Shown here one piece after another: positions 21,115-30,854 of a DNA stretch of 64,000 nucleotides. This stretch comes from Novosphingobium sp. GTDB taxonomy: Bacteria > Pseudomonadota > Alphaproteobacteria > Sphingomonadales > Sphingomonadaceae. Every line of letters starts with the position of its first letter. Position 1 is the first letter of the stretch. The stretch lies in the NCBI GenBank assembly GCA_004211435.1, contig SECS01000005.1, positions 1 through 64,000 of the forward strand, in the 5' to 3' direction. Made by a program: the position numbers and the translations under genes. Under the pieces are notes generated by a model that saw only the letters and a program-made list of their open reading frames with translations, made no database searches and was not told the origin of the DNA.

Positions 21115-21671
21115 TGCCGTCGCGCCTGGTCAACGCCGTACAGAGCCGCTTTCGCCGGCGCATCAACCGGGCGCCCTCGCCCTTCGTGGCGCGCAGCGTA
21201 CCCTGGCTGTCGATCATGTTCGCCTCGGTACTGCCCGCCTGGCTGTTCGTCGCCTCGGCCCCCTATGTGCCTCCCTTCGGCTTCCTGACGCTGCTCGCCT
21301 GGCGCCAGCTTCGCCCTGGGCTTCTGCCGGTCTGGGCCGGGTTTCCGCTGGGCTTCTTCGACGATCTCTATAGCGGCCAGCCGCTGGGCAGTGCGATCCT
21401 GCTGTGGTCGCTGGCGATGATCGTGCTCGAAGTCATCGAGCTGCGCTTCCCCTGGCGCAATTTTGCGCTCGAATGGGCGCTCGCGACGGCGCTGATCCTG
21501 GTCTACATCGTCGCGGCACTCGGCGCGGCCAATGCCGCCGGCGGCGGCGCCCATGTCGGCGTGCTCGCGCCGCAGGTAATCCTCGCGGTGCTCGTCTATC
21601 CCTTCGTCGGCCGGGTGGTGGCCGCCTTCGACAAGTTCCGGCTCATACCCTTCATGGACATGAGCCGATGA
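21114..21671 (+). CDS. mreD: Rod shape-determining protein MreD
   Basis: A 185-aa integral membrane protein with about five hydrophobic segments, including PWLSIMFASVLPAWLFVAS, FLTLLAWR, GFPLGFFDDLYSGQPLG (the family's conserved GFxxDLxSGxxLG signature) and ALILVYIVAALGAA. It completes the MreBCD set. It begins at the TGATG overlap with mreC and ends in an ATGA overlap with mrdA, so the whole operon is translationally coupled. Confidence 0.93.
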   Translation: MPSRLVNAVQSRFRRRINRAPSPFVARSVPWLSIMFASVLPAWLFVASAPYVPPFGFLTLLAWRQLRPGLLPVWAGFPLGFFDDLYSGQPLGSAILLWSLAMIVLEVIELRFPWRNFALEWALATALILVYIVAALGAANAAGGGAHVGVLAPQVILAVLVYPFVGRVVAAFDKFRLIPFMDMSR

Positions 21672-23761
21672 ACTGGAAGGCGATCTGGCGGATGCCGACC
21701 ACCAGCCCTGCCCTGCTGCGGCAAAGCTTCGAGCGCCGCGTCGTCGTGCTCGGCGCGATCCAGGGCGGGCTCGGCGTGCTGCTGGCTAGCCGCCTCGCCT
21801 ACCTGTCGGTCGCACAGAACGAGAAGTATCAGCTCGAGGCCGAGAGCAACCGCGTCAACCTGACCCTGATCCCGCCGCGGCGCGGTTGGGTGCTCGATCG
21901 CAACGGCGCGCCGCTCGCCTCGAACCGCGCGGATTTCCGCGTGGACGTCATTCCCGAGCGGCTGATCGACGCCGACAAGACGGTGAACCAGCTCGGTCAG
22001 CTGCTCCAGCTCACCGCGATCGAGGTTCAGGACCTCAAGGACAAGCTCGACAAGGCGCACGGCTTCCAGCCGGTCGAGGTCAAGTCGGGGCTCGACTGGG
22101 AGCGCTTCGCGGCGGTTTCCGTCCGTCTGCCCGACCTGCCCGGCGTGGTGCCGCAGCGCGGCTTCTCGCGCTATTATCCGACGGGTCCTTCGGTCGGTCA
22201 CCTGATCGGCTATGTCGGCCCGGCCTCGGCCGAGGAATACGAGAAGGATCGCAATCCGCTGCTCGTCACGCCCGGCTACAAGGTCGGCAAGGACGGCATG
22301 GAGAAGCAGTTCGAGGAACTGCTGCGCGGCACGCCCGGCGCGCGGCGTGTCGAGGTGACCGCCTCGGGCCGCGTCGTCCGCGATCTCGATACGCGCGAGG
22401 ACGTTCCCGGCAAGCCTTTGCATCTGACGATCAACGGCCCGCTCCAGGACTATGCGGCGCGGCGGCTGGGTCTCGAATCGGGCGCCGTGGTGGTCATGGA
22501 CTGCCTGACGGGCGATCTGCTGACGATGGTATCGATGCCCAGCTTCGATCCCAACAGCTTTGCCGACGGCATCGGCCGCATCGAATGGAAGATGCTGTCC
22601 GACGACGATCACGTGCCGTTGCGCAACAAGGTGCTGCGCGGCCTGTTTCCGCCGGGCTCGACGGTCAAGCCGATGGTGGCGCTCGCCTTCCTCGAGGCGG
22701 GCCTCTCGCCCGATGCCTCGGTCGGGTGCGGCGGCGGTCTGCGTGTCGGCAACCGCGTGTTCCACTGCTGGAACCGCCGCGGTCACGGCACGGTCAACAT
22801 GGCCAAGGGCATCTATCAGTCCTGCGACGTCTACTTCTATCATTTCGCCCAGCAGATCGGCATGGAGAAGATCGCGGCCATGGCCAAGCGCCTGGGCCTG
22901 GGCCAGCAGTTCGAGCTGCCCGTGGTCGGCCAGTCCTATGGCACGGTTCCCGATCCCGCCTGGAAGATGAAGAAGTACGGCAAGGAATGGGCCGTCTTCG
23001 ATACGGTCAACGCGACGATCGGCCAGGGCTACATGCTCGTGAACCCGCTGCAGCAGGCAGTCATGGCCGCGCGGCTCGCGAGCGGCATGGAGCTGATGCC
23101 GAGGCTGCTCTACGACAAGAACCCGCCGCAGCCCAAGTCGCTGGGCATTCCGCAGGAACACCTCGACTACATCCACCAGGCGATGAGCGACGTGGTCAAC
23201 GGTCCGGGCACCGCCGGTCGCGCGCGGCTGCCGATCGAAAACGTGCTGCTGGCGGGCAAGACCGGGACGGCGCAGGTCGTCGGCCTCAACATATCGAGCG
23301 GCAAGGGCGGCCTGTGGAAGCACCGCGATCACGGCCACTTCATCTGCTTCGCGCCTTTCGACAAGCCGCGTTATGCCTGCGCCGTGGTGATCCAGCACGG
23401 CGGCGGTTCGGGCGCGGCCTATCCGGTGGCGCGCGACGTCATGACCTATCTGTTCGATCCCGGTAAGGCGATGGACGTGCTGCTCGAGATGGAAAAGGGC
23501 TGGGGTGGTACGCCGCAGGAGCGCATGGCCGCCAAATATGCGTCCTACTCGGCGCAGTACGGCGCGCGCGCGCCGGTGGTATCACCCCAGGCGCAGGAAA
23601 GCGCGGCAGCGGCGGCGGACGAGCCCGTGGCGCCGCGATCGCAGCCCGAGGTGCGTGACGCCCAGACGCCGCCACCCGAACCCGTGATCGAGGCTCCGAC
23701 CCTTGCTCCTGCCGCACGCCCCTCCCCGGCACCGGCGCCCACGATCGTGCTGCCGCAATGA
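21668..23761 (+). CDS. mrdA: Penicillin-binding protein 2 (peptidoglycan transpeptidase)
   Basis: A 697-aa class B PBP that cross-links peptidoglycan during cell elongation with RodA. One N-terminal transmembrane segment (VVVLGAIQGGLGVLLASRLAYL) precedes the pedestal domain (RRGWVLDRNGAPLASN). The transpeptidase domain has the active-site SxxK at Ser331 (PPGSTVKP), an SxD in place of SxN (YQSCDVYFY) and KTGT (LAGKTGTAQV). A C-terminal extension of about 80 residues is rich in Pro, Ala and Glu and is longer than in E. coli PBP2. ATGA overlaps join it to mreD and to rodA. Confidence 0.97.
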   Translation: MNWKAIWRMPTTSPALLRQSFERRVVVLGAIQGGLGVLLASRLAYLSVAQNEKYQLEAESNRVNLTLIPPRRGWVLDRNGAPLASNRADFRVDVIPERLIDADKTVNQLGQLLQLTAIEVQDLKDKLDKAHGFQPVEVKSGLDWERFAAVSVRLPDLPGVVPQRGFSRYYPTGPSVGHLIGYVGPASAEEYEKDRNPLLVTPGYKVGKDGMEKQFEELLRGTPGARRVEVTASGRVVRDLDTREDVPGKPLHLTINGPLQDYAARRLGLESGAVVVMDCLTGDLLTMVSMPSFDPNSFADGIGRIEWKMLSDDDHVPLRNKVLRGLFPPGSTVKPMVALAFLEAGLSPDASVGCGGGLRVGNRVFHCWNRRGHGTVNMAKGIYQSCDVYFYHFAQQIGMEKIAAMAKRLGLGQQFELPVVGQSYGTVPDPAWKMKKYGKEWAVFDTVNATIGQGYMLVNPLQQAVMAARLASGMELMPRLLYDKNPPQPKSLGIPQEHLDYIHQAMSDVVNGPGTAGRARLPIENVLLAGKTGTAQVVGLNISSGKGGLWKHRDHGHFICFAPFDKPRYACAVVIQHGGGSGAAYPVARDVMTYLFDPGKAMDVLLEMEKGWGGTPQERMAAKYASYSAQYGARAPVVSPQAQESAAAAADEPVAPRSQPEVRDAQTPPPEPVIEAPTLAPAARPSPAPAPTIVLPQ

Positions 23762-24870
23762 GCCGGTCGATCGTCCCCGTTCAGGTCGCGCGGCAGCCGT
23801 GGCAGATGATCCTGCCGCTCACCGCGCTGGTCCTGTTCGGATCGGCCGTGCTCTATTCCGCCGCGGGCGGACACCTCCAGCCTTGGGCGGTGACGCATGT
23901 CATCCGCTTTGCGGTGTTCCTCGGCATGGCCGTGGTCATGTCGCGCTTCTCGCGCGAGCTGTTCAAGCTCGGTTCCTATCCGATCTACTTCGCGGTCCTG
24001 ATTCTGCTGATCCTGGTGGAAATGCTCGGCGCGATCGGCGGCGGCAGTCAGCGATGGCTCAATCTCGGCTTCATGACCCTGCAGCCGTCCGAACTGATGA
24101 AACCGGCGATCGTGTTGGTGCTCGCGCGGTTCTTCGATGCCTTGCCCGCGCCGATGACGGCAAGCTGGCGCGGGCTCGTACCCGCCGGCGGTCTGATCGC
24201 CGTGCCGGCGGCCTTCGTCATCATCCAGCCCGATCTCGGTACGGCGCTGGCGATCTGCTTCGGCGGTGTCGTCGTGATGTTCCTTGCCGGGCTACCGCTG
24301 CGCTGGTTCGTGGCGGGCGGCCTCGCCGGCATGATCATCGCGCCGCTGGCCTATTTCTTCGGGCTGCACGACTATCAGCGCAAGCGCGTGCTGATCTTCA
24401 TGGACCCCGAGAGCGACCCGCTCGGTTCAGGCTATCACATTACCCAGTCGAAGATCGCGATCGGTTCGGGCGGCATCTTCGGCAAAGGCTTCGGCAACGG
24501 TTCACAGAGCCATCTCGAATACCTGCCCGAATCGCACACCGACTTCGTCTTCGCGACGATGGCCGAGGAATGGGGATTGGTCGGCGGCCTCTTCGTGCTG
24601 CTGGTCTTCGCGCTGGTGCTGCGCTGGGGGATCGGCATTGCGCGCCGCGCGCCCGATCGCTTTTCGCAGCTCCTCGCCGCCGGCATGGTCGCGACGATAT
24701 TCTTCTACGCGATGATCAACACGATGATGGTCATGGGCCTGGCGCCCGTCGTCGGAATTCCGCTGCCCTTCATGAGTCATGGCGGTTCGTCGATGATGAC
24801 CAACATGATCTGCATCGGCACGCTGATGGCGATCGATCGCTGGCGCGTGCGACCTGCGGGGCTCTCGTGA
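23758..24870 (+). CDS. rodA: SEDS peptidoglycan glycosyltransferase RodA
   Basis: A 370-aa polytopic membrane protein (about ten transmembrane helices) of the SEDS family that polymerises lipid II for elongation in partnership with PBP2. Conserved segments: GGGSQRWLNLGFMTLQPSELMK, VIIQPDLGTAL, KIAIGSGGIFGKGFGNGSQSHLEYLPESHTDF (with the functional WxxD-type loop variant HTDFVF) and the C-terminal GIPLPFMSHGGSSM. It ends the mre operon; a 198-bp AT-rich stretch and then a tRNA gene follow. Confidence 0.97.
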   Translation: MSRSIVPVQVARQPWQMILPLTALVLFGSAVLYSAAGGHLQPWAVTHVIRFAVFLGMAVVMSRFSRELFKLGSYPIYFAVLILLILVEMLGAIGGGSQRWLNLGFMTLQPSELMKPAIVLVLARFFDALPAPMTASWRGLVPAGGLIAVPAAFVIIQPDLGTALAICFGGVVVMFLAGLPLRWFVAGGLAGMIIAPLAYFFGLHDYQRKRVLIFMDPESDPLGSGYHITQSKIAIGSGGIFGKGFGNGSQSHLEYLPESHTDFVFATMAEEWGLVGGLFVLLVFALVLRWGIGIARRAPDRFSQLLAAGMVATIFFYAMINTMMVMGLAPVVGIPLPFMSHGGSSMMTNMICIGTLMAIDRWRVRPAGLS

Positions 24871-25068
24871 GGGCATGATTCCGAACACGATCGACCGATT
24901 CGGCCGAAATTCGACGAAGAAATTCAATATTTCCTATATATTTCAGATATTTGAAAAATAATCGAAACACCCCCTTCCCAGCCGCCGAACAATCGCTATT
25001 AGGAGCGCTCCCGAGCGATCGGGCCCGAGCAATCGGCCTGATCGATCGAGTGTCGGAAACGGCAGTGT

Positions 25069-25144
<76 letters not shown>

Positions 25145-25173
25145 CCTTCCTCTGAAATCGATGGCAAAGACGG

Positions 25174-25389
<216 letters not shown>

Positions 25390-25409
25390 CTACCAACGGA
25401 TAGGCTGAC

Positions 25410-26591
25410 TCAGGCCTTCTTGACGATATTGCTCGGCACCAGGGTCGGCTGCCCGTGCAGCAACTGGTTGGCGATGATCGCATAGTGGATCTCGCTCGCA
25501 CCCTCGGCGACGCATTGGGCGCGGGCGTCGCGCATGTAGCGGTTGACCCCGGTCGAATCCATGATGCCGCTGCCGCCCCAGAGCTGGAGCAGCTTTACGC
25601 AGACGTCGAAAGCGGTCTCGCAGACGAAGGTCTTGCAGACGTTCGACTGGGCCGGCGCCATGGCCCCTGCCTCGAAGGCACGGACCGTATCGTAGAGCAG
25701 TGCGCGGCAGGCGGCGATCTTGGCGTGGCTCTCGGCCAGCCAATAGGCGACGGGCTGCAGTTCGGACATGTCGCGGCCATAGAGCCGGCGCTGCTTCACA
25801 TAGTCGAGTGTCTTGTCGAACAGCCCCTGCGCGCAGCCGACCGAGACCGCGCAATGCGCGAGCAGGTTGGCGGTGTTCGCGGCGCGGTGCGAGAAGCCGC
25901 CGCTGAGCAGGTCGCCGAGGATATCGTCGGGGGCGAGATGGACGTTGTCGAACGCGATCGGGCCGGTGTTGGTGCCGCGCCAGCCGAGCTTGTGCTCGTA
26001 GGGGGCGACCTGGAAGCCCGCGTCTTCGGCCTCGACGATCACGCAGCCGTAGCCTTCGTTGCCGTCGCGGTCGCGGGTCTTGCACATGACGAGATAGGTC
26101 TGGGCTGAGCCCTGGGTGCAGAACAGCTTGGCGCCGTCGAGCCGCCAGCCCGTGCCGTCGGCGTCGGGCACGGCCCGCGTCAGGTGCGCGGCGACGTTCG
26201 CCGCCCCGCCCGGCTCGCTCTGCGAATAGGCCATCAGCCGTTCGCCCGTGGCCGCGCGCGGCAGGATGCGCTGCTTCTGCTCTTCGGTGCCGAGGATCTC
26301 GACCGTCTTGGGACAGAGCACCATCTGCACGGTCAGCATGCCGGCGAAGGCCGGGCTGGCCTTGGCGATCTCCTCGCTGACCAGGCAGACCGAGACCAGG
26401 TCTGCGCCCACGCCGCCGTAGGCCTCGCTGGTATAGAGCCCGTAGAGACCGAGTTCGGCCGCCTTGGCGACGAGTTCGTCAGGCGTCCGTTCCTCCATGT
26501 CGATGCGGTTGGCCACGGGCTCGACCTCCTTGCGCGCAAAGGTCTCCGCCATGTCGCGCAGGGCGCGCTGGTCGTCGTTCAGCCAGTCCAT
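25410..26591 (-). CDS. Acyl-CoA dehydrogenase
   Basis: A 393-aa FAD-dependent acyl-CoA dehydrogenase of ordinary length. The N-terminal helical domain is followed by the FAD-binding middle domain (MAYSQSEPGGAANVAAHLTRAV; substrate loop KLGWRGTNTGPIAFDNVHL) and a C-terminal domain ending in RAQCVAEGASEIHYAIIA, where the Glu of AEGASEIH matches the catalytic base of the family. LQLWGGSGIMDSTGVNRYMRD replaces the usual QxxGGxG segment. It diverges from the phosphotransferase gene; the shared 104-bp promoter gap carries a palindromic AATGAAT/ATTCATT site. Substrate unknown. Confidence 0.93.
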   Translation of the reverse strand: MDWLNDDQRALRDMAETFARKEVEPVANRIDMEERTPDELVAKAAELGLYGLYTSEAYGGVGADLVSVCLVSEEIAKASPAFAGMLTVQMVLCPKTVEILGTEEQKQRILPRAATGERLMAYSQSEPGGAANVAAHLTRAVPDADGTGWRLDGAKLFCTQGSAQTYLVMCKTRDRDGNEGYGCVIVEAEDAGFQVAPYEHKLGWRGTNTGPIAFDNVHLAPDDILGDLLSGGFSHRAANTANLLAHCAVSVGCAQGLFDKTLDYVKQRRLYGRDMSELQPVAYWLAESHAKIAACRALLYDTVRAFEAGAMAPAQSNVCKTFVCETAFDVCVKLLQLWGGSGIMDSTGVNRYMRDARAQCVAEGASEIHYAIIANQLLHGQPTLVPSNIVKKA

Positions 26592-26633
26592 CGAATCCCG
26601 TCCTTCGATTGTCGTATCGTTGCCACGGTATAA

Positions 26634-26660
26634 AATGAATCATGGCAAGTGCAATTCATT
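26634..26660. promoter_or_regulatory. TTGCA-type catabolic operator candidate, site a
   Basis: AATGAAT (26634-26640) and ATTCATT (26654-26660) form a perfect 7-bp inverted repeat spaced by 13 bases; the spacer ends in GTGCA, so the minus strand reads TTGCA. It lies in the divergent gap between the acyl-CoA dehydrogenase and the phosphotransferase and is the most symmetric of nine related sites. Confidence 0.55.
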
Positions 26661-26695
26661 GCGTGTGGACAGCCCTTCTGATCGCCCGCATAGAA

Positions 26696-27685
26696 ATGAC
26701 CATGATCGCCGACCTCGACCAGACGACCCGCGTACTGCAAGCGATGCTGCCCGAGGGTGCGACGATAACCGGTGTGAAGCCACTGACCACCGGCTTTTCC
26801 AACGAGACCTACCTGATCGAAGGCGCCGACCTGATCTTGCGGTTGCCGCCTTCGGCCGGGGCTATGCTCGACGGTCACGACGTCATCGCCCAGGCGGCGA
26901 TCTACAGCGAACTCGGCCATGCCCCCGGCGCGCCCCCCGTCCCGCGGATCGTCCTGGCGAGCGAGGATGTGGATGCGCTCGGCGTGCCGTTCTTCGTGAT
27001 GGAGCGCGTCGCGGGAGAATCGATCCACGACCTCGATCTCCAGCCCTGGTTCGTCGATGGCAGCGACGCCTTCCGTCGGAATGTCGCGCAGCGCTGGGTC
27101 TCGGCCTTCGGCTCGCTGGCGAAATTGCGGCCGCTCGACGTGCTCGGTGCGCCGGTTTCGCCGGAAGACGACGCGCGCATGTGGCGTGCCTTTGCCGCGT
27201 CGGCGAATAGCCCCGCCCTCGTCGCGCAGTACGATCGCCTGCTGGCCCGCCCCGCCCCGCGCAGCGGCGTGCCGGCCGTGGTTCACGGCGATACCAAGCT
27301 GTCGAACCTGATGTGGCAGGCCGGTCAGGTCAGCGCCGTGCTTGACTGGGAGATGGCGCTGAACGGCGAGCCGCTCGCCGATCTCGGCTACATGCTCTAC
27401 GGTTTCGCCAGCGATTATCACGGCGCGACGACGCCGCAGAAACAGCCCGGCATGCCCGATCGCGCGCAGGTCATCGCCTGGTGGGAAGAAGCCTCGGGCC
27501 GCTCGGCCGAAGGCGTGTTCTGGCACGAGATTGCGCAGATCGGAAAGATCACCGCGATCATCGCCGAAGGCACCGCGATGTGGCTGACCGGCCGCAGCCA
27601 GGACCCCAAGCTCGCCTACTTCGCGAAGAATCTCGATTACTATCTCGGCGTCATGACGACGATGCTCGACGGCGGCGACTTCTAA
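26696..27685 (+). CDS. APH-family phosphotransferase (ACAD10/LvaA-like)
   Basis: A 329-aa kinase-fold protein. The N-lobe has LTTGFSNETYLIEGADLILRLPP (a glycine loop variant followed by the ATP Lys/Arg region), the Brenner motif VVHGDTKLSNL (His197, Asp199, Asn204) and the metal-binding DWE (Asp217, Glu219) in VLDWEMALNGEPLADLGYML. In acyl-CoA catabolic clusters such proteins resemble the kinase domain of ACAD10/11 and LvaA, which phosphorylate hydroxyacyl-CoAs, rather than antibiotic kinases. Start at ATG 26696; a second ATG follows at 26702. It heads a short operon with the 27697 and 28884 genes, with AGAGGA preceding the next start. Confidence 0.88.
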   Translation: MTMIADLDQTTRVLQAMLPEGATITGVKPLTTGFSNETYLIEGADLILRLPPSAGAMLDGHDVIAQAAIYSELGHAPGAPPVPRIVLASEDVDALGVPFFVMERVAGESIHDLDLQPWFVDGSDAFRRNVAQRWVSAFGSLAKLRPLDVLGAPVSPEDDARMWRAFAASANSPALVAQYDRLLARPAPRSGVPAVVHGDTKLSNLMWQAGQVSAVLDWEMALNGEPLADLGYMLYGFASDYHGATTPQKQPGMPDRAQVIAWWEEASGRSAEGVFWHEIAQIGKITAIIAEGTAMWLTGRSQDPKLAYFAKNLDYYLGVMTTMLDGGDF

Positions 27686-27696
27686 GAGGAATTCCC

Positions 27697-28866
27697 ATGA
27701 TCCCGACCATCGCGCCGCTGACGCCTGCGGACGAATTCCTGAATCACCAGATCGTCAACACCCACGCCACGGTAGGAACGGCCGACCGCGCCTGGACCGA
27801 AAAGGTCTGGTTCATGCTGGCGCGCAAGGATGGCTCGCTCGCCGCGAGCTTCGGCCTGGGCAAGTACACCAACCGCAACGTGCTCGACGGTTTCGCCGGA
27901 ATCCAGAAGGGCACGCAACAGCGGACCGTGCGCGCGAGCCGGGTGCTGCGGCCGCGGCTAGAGGAAACCGCGGTCGGGCCGCTGTCCTACGAGGTGATCG
28001 AGCCGTTCAAGGCGGTGCGCATCTCGCTCGCGCCCAACGCAGCGCAGCCGATCGCCTTCGACCTGGTCTTCACATCGACGATGCCGGCCTTCTTCGAAAA
28101 GCGCGACACGGTCTTCGCCGCGGGTCGCGCTGCCTCCGACGTCATCCGCTATCACCAAGCCGGCACGATCACGGGATGGATCGAGATAGAGGGCGAGCGA
28201 CAGTCCGTGGAACCCGAGGACTGGTTCGGCTTCCGCGATCATTCGTGGGGTGTCCGCGAACACGTCGGCAAGGATCCGAGCGACCTCGTGCCCGGCAATA
28301 TCGGCGCGACCGGCGGCAGCAAGGCGGGGCAGGCCTACCACTTCAACTGGCTGGTCTCGCAGATCGATCGGCCCGACGGCACCTCCTACGACCTCGCCTA
28401 CTACTTCCGCGACTTCGGCGGCGAAGGCCCGCCCGAGTTCTTCAGCGGCTACATCAACGAGAGCGACGGCACGCAGATCCCGATCCTCCATCTCTATCCC
28501 GAGATCGCCTATCGCGCGGGTGACAAGGCGGCGATGCACGGGCGGATCACCGCCGTGCTCGCGGGCAAGGGAAAGTCGGTCGAGGAGCGCGTGTTCGAGA
28601 TCGAGGCGCTCGACCCCGAGATGGGCTTCCGCCTGTTGCCCGGCATGTACGGCCCGTGGAAGGACCAGATCCACGGCAGCTTCAAGGGCGAGGATTTCCT
28701 CGACGGCGAATGCGTGGAAGACGTCAACGCGCCCGAGAAGACCGCCGAGAACTACCGCTGGCAGATCCGCGACCGGCCTGTCCGTATTCGCGAAGGTGCC
28801 AACAGCGGCTATGGCGACATGGAGAGCATCATCATCGGCGACTATCCCGGTGTGACGCTGGTTTGA
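27697..28866 (+). CDS. Uncharacterised protein with RDHSWG motif
   Basis: A 389-aa protein without signal peptide or transmembrane helices. It is rich in predicted beta structure and carries DWFGFRDHSWGVREHVG (residues about 171-187). A (R/D)HSWG(x)R element also occurs in lipocalin-like AttH/CrtC-type proteins and in related uncharacterised families of catabolic clusters, so a ligand-binding beta-barrel pair is possible. Other stretches: VRASRVLRPRLEE, RDFGGEGPPEFFSGYINESDG, GFRLLPGMYGPWKDQIHGSF. AGAGGA at 27685-27690 gives the start. It lies 11 bases after the phosphotransferase. Function unknown. Confidence 0.7.
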   Translation: MIPTIAPLTPADEFLNHQIVNTHATVGTADRAWTEKVWFMLARKDGSLAASFGLGKYTNRNVLDGFAGIQKGTQQRTVRASRVLRPRLEETAVGPLSYEVIEPFKAVRISLAPNAAQPIAFDLVFTSTMPAFFEKRDTVFAAGRAASDVIRYHQAGTITGWIEIEGERQSVEPEDWFGFRDHSWGVREHVGKDPSDLVPGNIGATGGSKAGQAYHFNWLVSQIDRPDGTSYDLAYYFRDFGGEGPPEFFSGYINESDGTQIPILHLYPEIAYRAGDKAAMHGRITAVLAGKGKSVEERVFEIEALDPEMGFRLLPGMYGPWKDQIHGSFKGEDFLDGECVEDVNAPEKTAENYRWQIRDRPVRIREGANSGYGDMESIIIGDYPGVTLV

Positions 28867-28883
28867 GCAACGGAGGGGGCACA

Positions 28884-29279
28884 ATGCATACCGAGATTCT
28901 GATCCTGGCCTGGGGCGCGGTGCTGCTCTTCGTCCACATCTTCGCCGCGGGGCACGTCAAGACGCGCCAGTACGGCACCAAATGGAACACCGGCGCGCGT
29001 GACGAGGCGCTGCCGCCGATGGACCCGATCGTCGGCCGGCTCGTCCGCGCCCAGGCGAACTACCAGGAGACCTTCCCGATCGCGATCGCGGCCCTGCTCG
29101 GCGTGGTTGTCGCTGGACGGACCGGTGACACGACCGCGCTTGGCGGTTGGATCTGGCTCGGCGCGCGCGTGGCCTATCTGCCGCTCTATGCGGTGGGCGT
29201 GCCCGTGGTGCGTTCGCTGGTGTTCCTCGTCAGCGTCGTCGGGCTGGCGATGGTGCTCTGGCCGCTGCTGGGGGGCTAG
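28884..29279 (+). CDS. MAPEG-family membrane protein
   Basis: A 131-aa protein with about four transmembrane helices (LILAWGAVLLFVHIFAAG; IAIAALLGVVVAG; WIWLGARVAYLPLYAVGV; LVFLVSVVGLAMVLWPLL) and the MAPEG signature VGRLVRAQANYQETFPI. Eukaryotic relatives are membrane glutathione transferases and leukotriene synthases; bacterial members in degradation clusters are uncharacterised. GGAGGGGG precedes the ATG at 28884. It is the last gene of the operon and is convergent with the acyl-CoA synthetase 31 bases away. Confidence 0.85.
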   Translation: MHTEILILAWGAVLLFVHIFAAGHVKTRQYGTKWNTGARDEALPPMDPIVGRLVRAQANYQETFPIAIAALLGVVVAGRTGDTTALGGWIWLGARVAYLPLYAVGVPVVRSLVFLVSVVGLAMVLWPLLGG

Positions 29280-29310
29280 TGCCCGCCCTTCCAGTGGGGA
29301 TGCGGCGTGC

Positions 29311-30843
29311 TTACGCGGGCCAATACTGGTCGCGCAGCGCTTTCTTGTAGAGCTTGCCCGTGGGCAGCCGCGGCAGCGCCTCGGTGAAGTCGACCGTCCG
29401 CGGCGTGAGCTGGCGGCCGAGTCTTTCGCGGACGAAATCGCGGATCTCTTCGGCGAGCTCGGCCGACGGCAAGATGCCTGCGGCCGGCTCCACTACGGCC
29501 TTGACCTCTTCGCCGAGTTCCTCGTTGGGCACGCCGATCACCGCGACGTCGGCGATCTTGGGGTGCAGCGCCAGCGCATCTTCGATCTGCTGCGGGTAGA
29601 TGTTGACCCCGCCCGAGATGATCATGAAGGCCTTGCGGTCGGTCAGGTAGAGGTAGCCCTCTTCGTCGAGGTAGCCGACGTCGCCGACGGTCGCCCACTC
29701 GGCGTGTTCGGGATGCGAGGCACCGACGGTCTTGCCATCGTCCTTGTGGTAGGAAAAGCGTGTGCCGGTCTGCGCCTCGCCATAGATGATCCCCGGCTCG
29801 CCCGGCTGCAGTTCGCGGCCTTCTTCGTCGCAGATGTGGAAGGGCTTGCCCTGCGACCGGCCGACCGAGCCCGGATGGTCGAGCCAGTCCCGGCTGCCGA
29901 TCTTGGCGAAGCCCGCCATTTCGGTCGAGGAATAGAACTCCTCGATGATCGGTCCCCACCAGGCGATCATCTGGCGCTTGACCTCGACCGGACACGGCGC
30001 CGCGGCGTGGATCGCGCTGCGCTGGCTCGAAAGGTCGTAACGCGCGCGAATCTCGGGATCGAGCTTGAGCATCCGCACGAACATCGTCGGCACCCACAGC
30101 GAGTGCGTGACCTTGTGACGATCGATCAGGTCGAGCGCTGCCTCGGCGTCGAACTTGTCCATCATCACGACGGTGCCGCCGGCCTGGGTGACGCCGGTGA
30201 CGTAGCCCGCGGGCGCCGAGTGATAGAGCGGCGCAGGCGAGAGGTAGACGCTGTCGCCGTCGATACCGAACATGCCGACAGTCGCCTTCATGCCCGGATT
30301 GCCGTCCTTGGCCGAAAGATCGGCGAGCGGCCGCTTGATGCCCTTGGGCTTGCCGGTGGTGCCCGACGAATAGAGCATGAAGGTGCCCAGCGGCTCTTCG
30401 GCCAAGGGTTCGGCCGGATGCTGCGCGATCGCGGTTTCGTAATCGTCGAAGCCCGGCAGCGCGCCGCCGACCGACAGCTTGACCTCGCATCGCGCGGCGA
30501 GCCGGCCGAGCTCTTCGGACTGGTCGAGCGCGGCCGAAGCGATCAGCACGCGCGCATCGCAGTCGTCGACGATATAGGCGGCCTCGGCCGCGGGCAGGAA
30601 GCGGTTGATCGGCGTGATGTAGAGCCCCGAGCGCATGCCCGCCCAGATCACCTCGAAGAAGGCCAGGTGGTTCTCGAGATAGAGCGCGATATGGTCGCCG
30701 CGGCGCAGGCCGTGGGCGTAGAGCAGCTGCGCGAGTTGGTTCGAGCGGTCGTCGAGCGCCTTGTAGGTCAGGCTCTCGCCTGTCGCGGGGCGCAGGACCG
30801 CCAGCTTGTCGGGCTGGGTCCGGGCATGGGTGCCGATGTACAA
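29311..30843 (-). CDS. Acyl-CoA synthetase (AMP-forming)
   Basis: A 510-aa ANL-superfamily ligase that activates a carboxylic acid to its CoA thioester via an acyl-adenylate. Motifs: A3 [21 protein letters not shown] (A5), [28 protein letters not shown] (A7-A8) and the C-terminal catalytic Lys in [11 protein letters not shown]. The only sensible start is TTG at 30843, with GGAG seven bases upstream. It is the third gene of an iclR-tetR-synthetase operon (gaps of 7 and 11 bases). Confidence 0.93.
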   Translation of the reverse strand: MYIGTHARTQPDKLAVLRPATGESLTYKALDDRSNQLAQLLYAHGLRRGDHIALYLENHLAFFEVIWAGMRSGLYITPINRFLPAAEAAYIVDDCDARVLIASAALDQSEELGRLAARCEVKLSVGGALPGFDDYETAIAQHPAEPLAEEPLGTFMLYSSGTTGKPKGIKRPLADLSAKDGNPGMKATVGMFGIDGDSVYLSPAPLYHSAPAGYVTGVTQAGGTVVMMDKFDAEAALDLIDRHKVTHSLWVPTMFVRMLKLDPEIRARYDLSSQRSAIHAAAPCPVEVKRQMIAWWGPIIEEFYSSTEMAGFAKIGSRDWLDHPGSVGRSQGKPFHICDEEGRELQPGEPGIIYGEAQTGTRFSYHKDDGKTVGASHPEHAEWATVGDVGYLDEEGYLYLTDRKAFMIISGGVNIYPQQIEDALALHPKIADVAVIGVPNEELGEEVKAVVEPAAGILPSAELAEEIRDFVRERLGRQLTPRTVDFTEALPRLPTGKLYKKALRDQYWPA

Positions 30844-30854
30844 ATGAACTCTCC

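Noticed and set aside
26696-27685. Aminoglycoside resistance kinase
   Set aside because: APH-fold motifs are present, but context (acyl-CoA dehydrogenase, catabolic operon) and the motif forms fit acyl-CoA-linked kinases.
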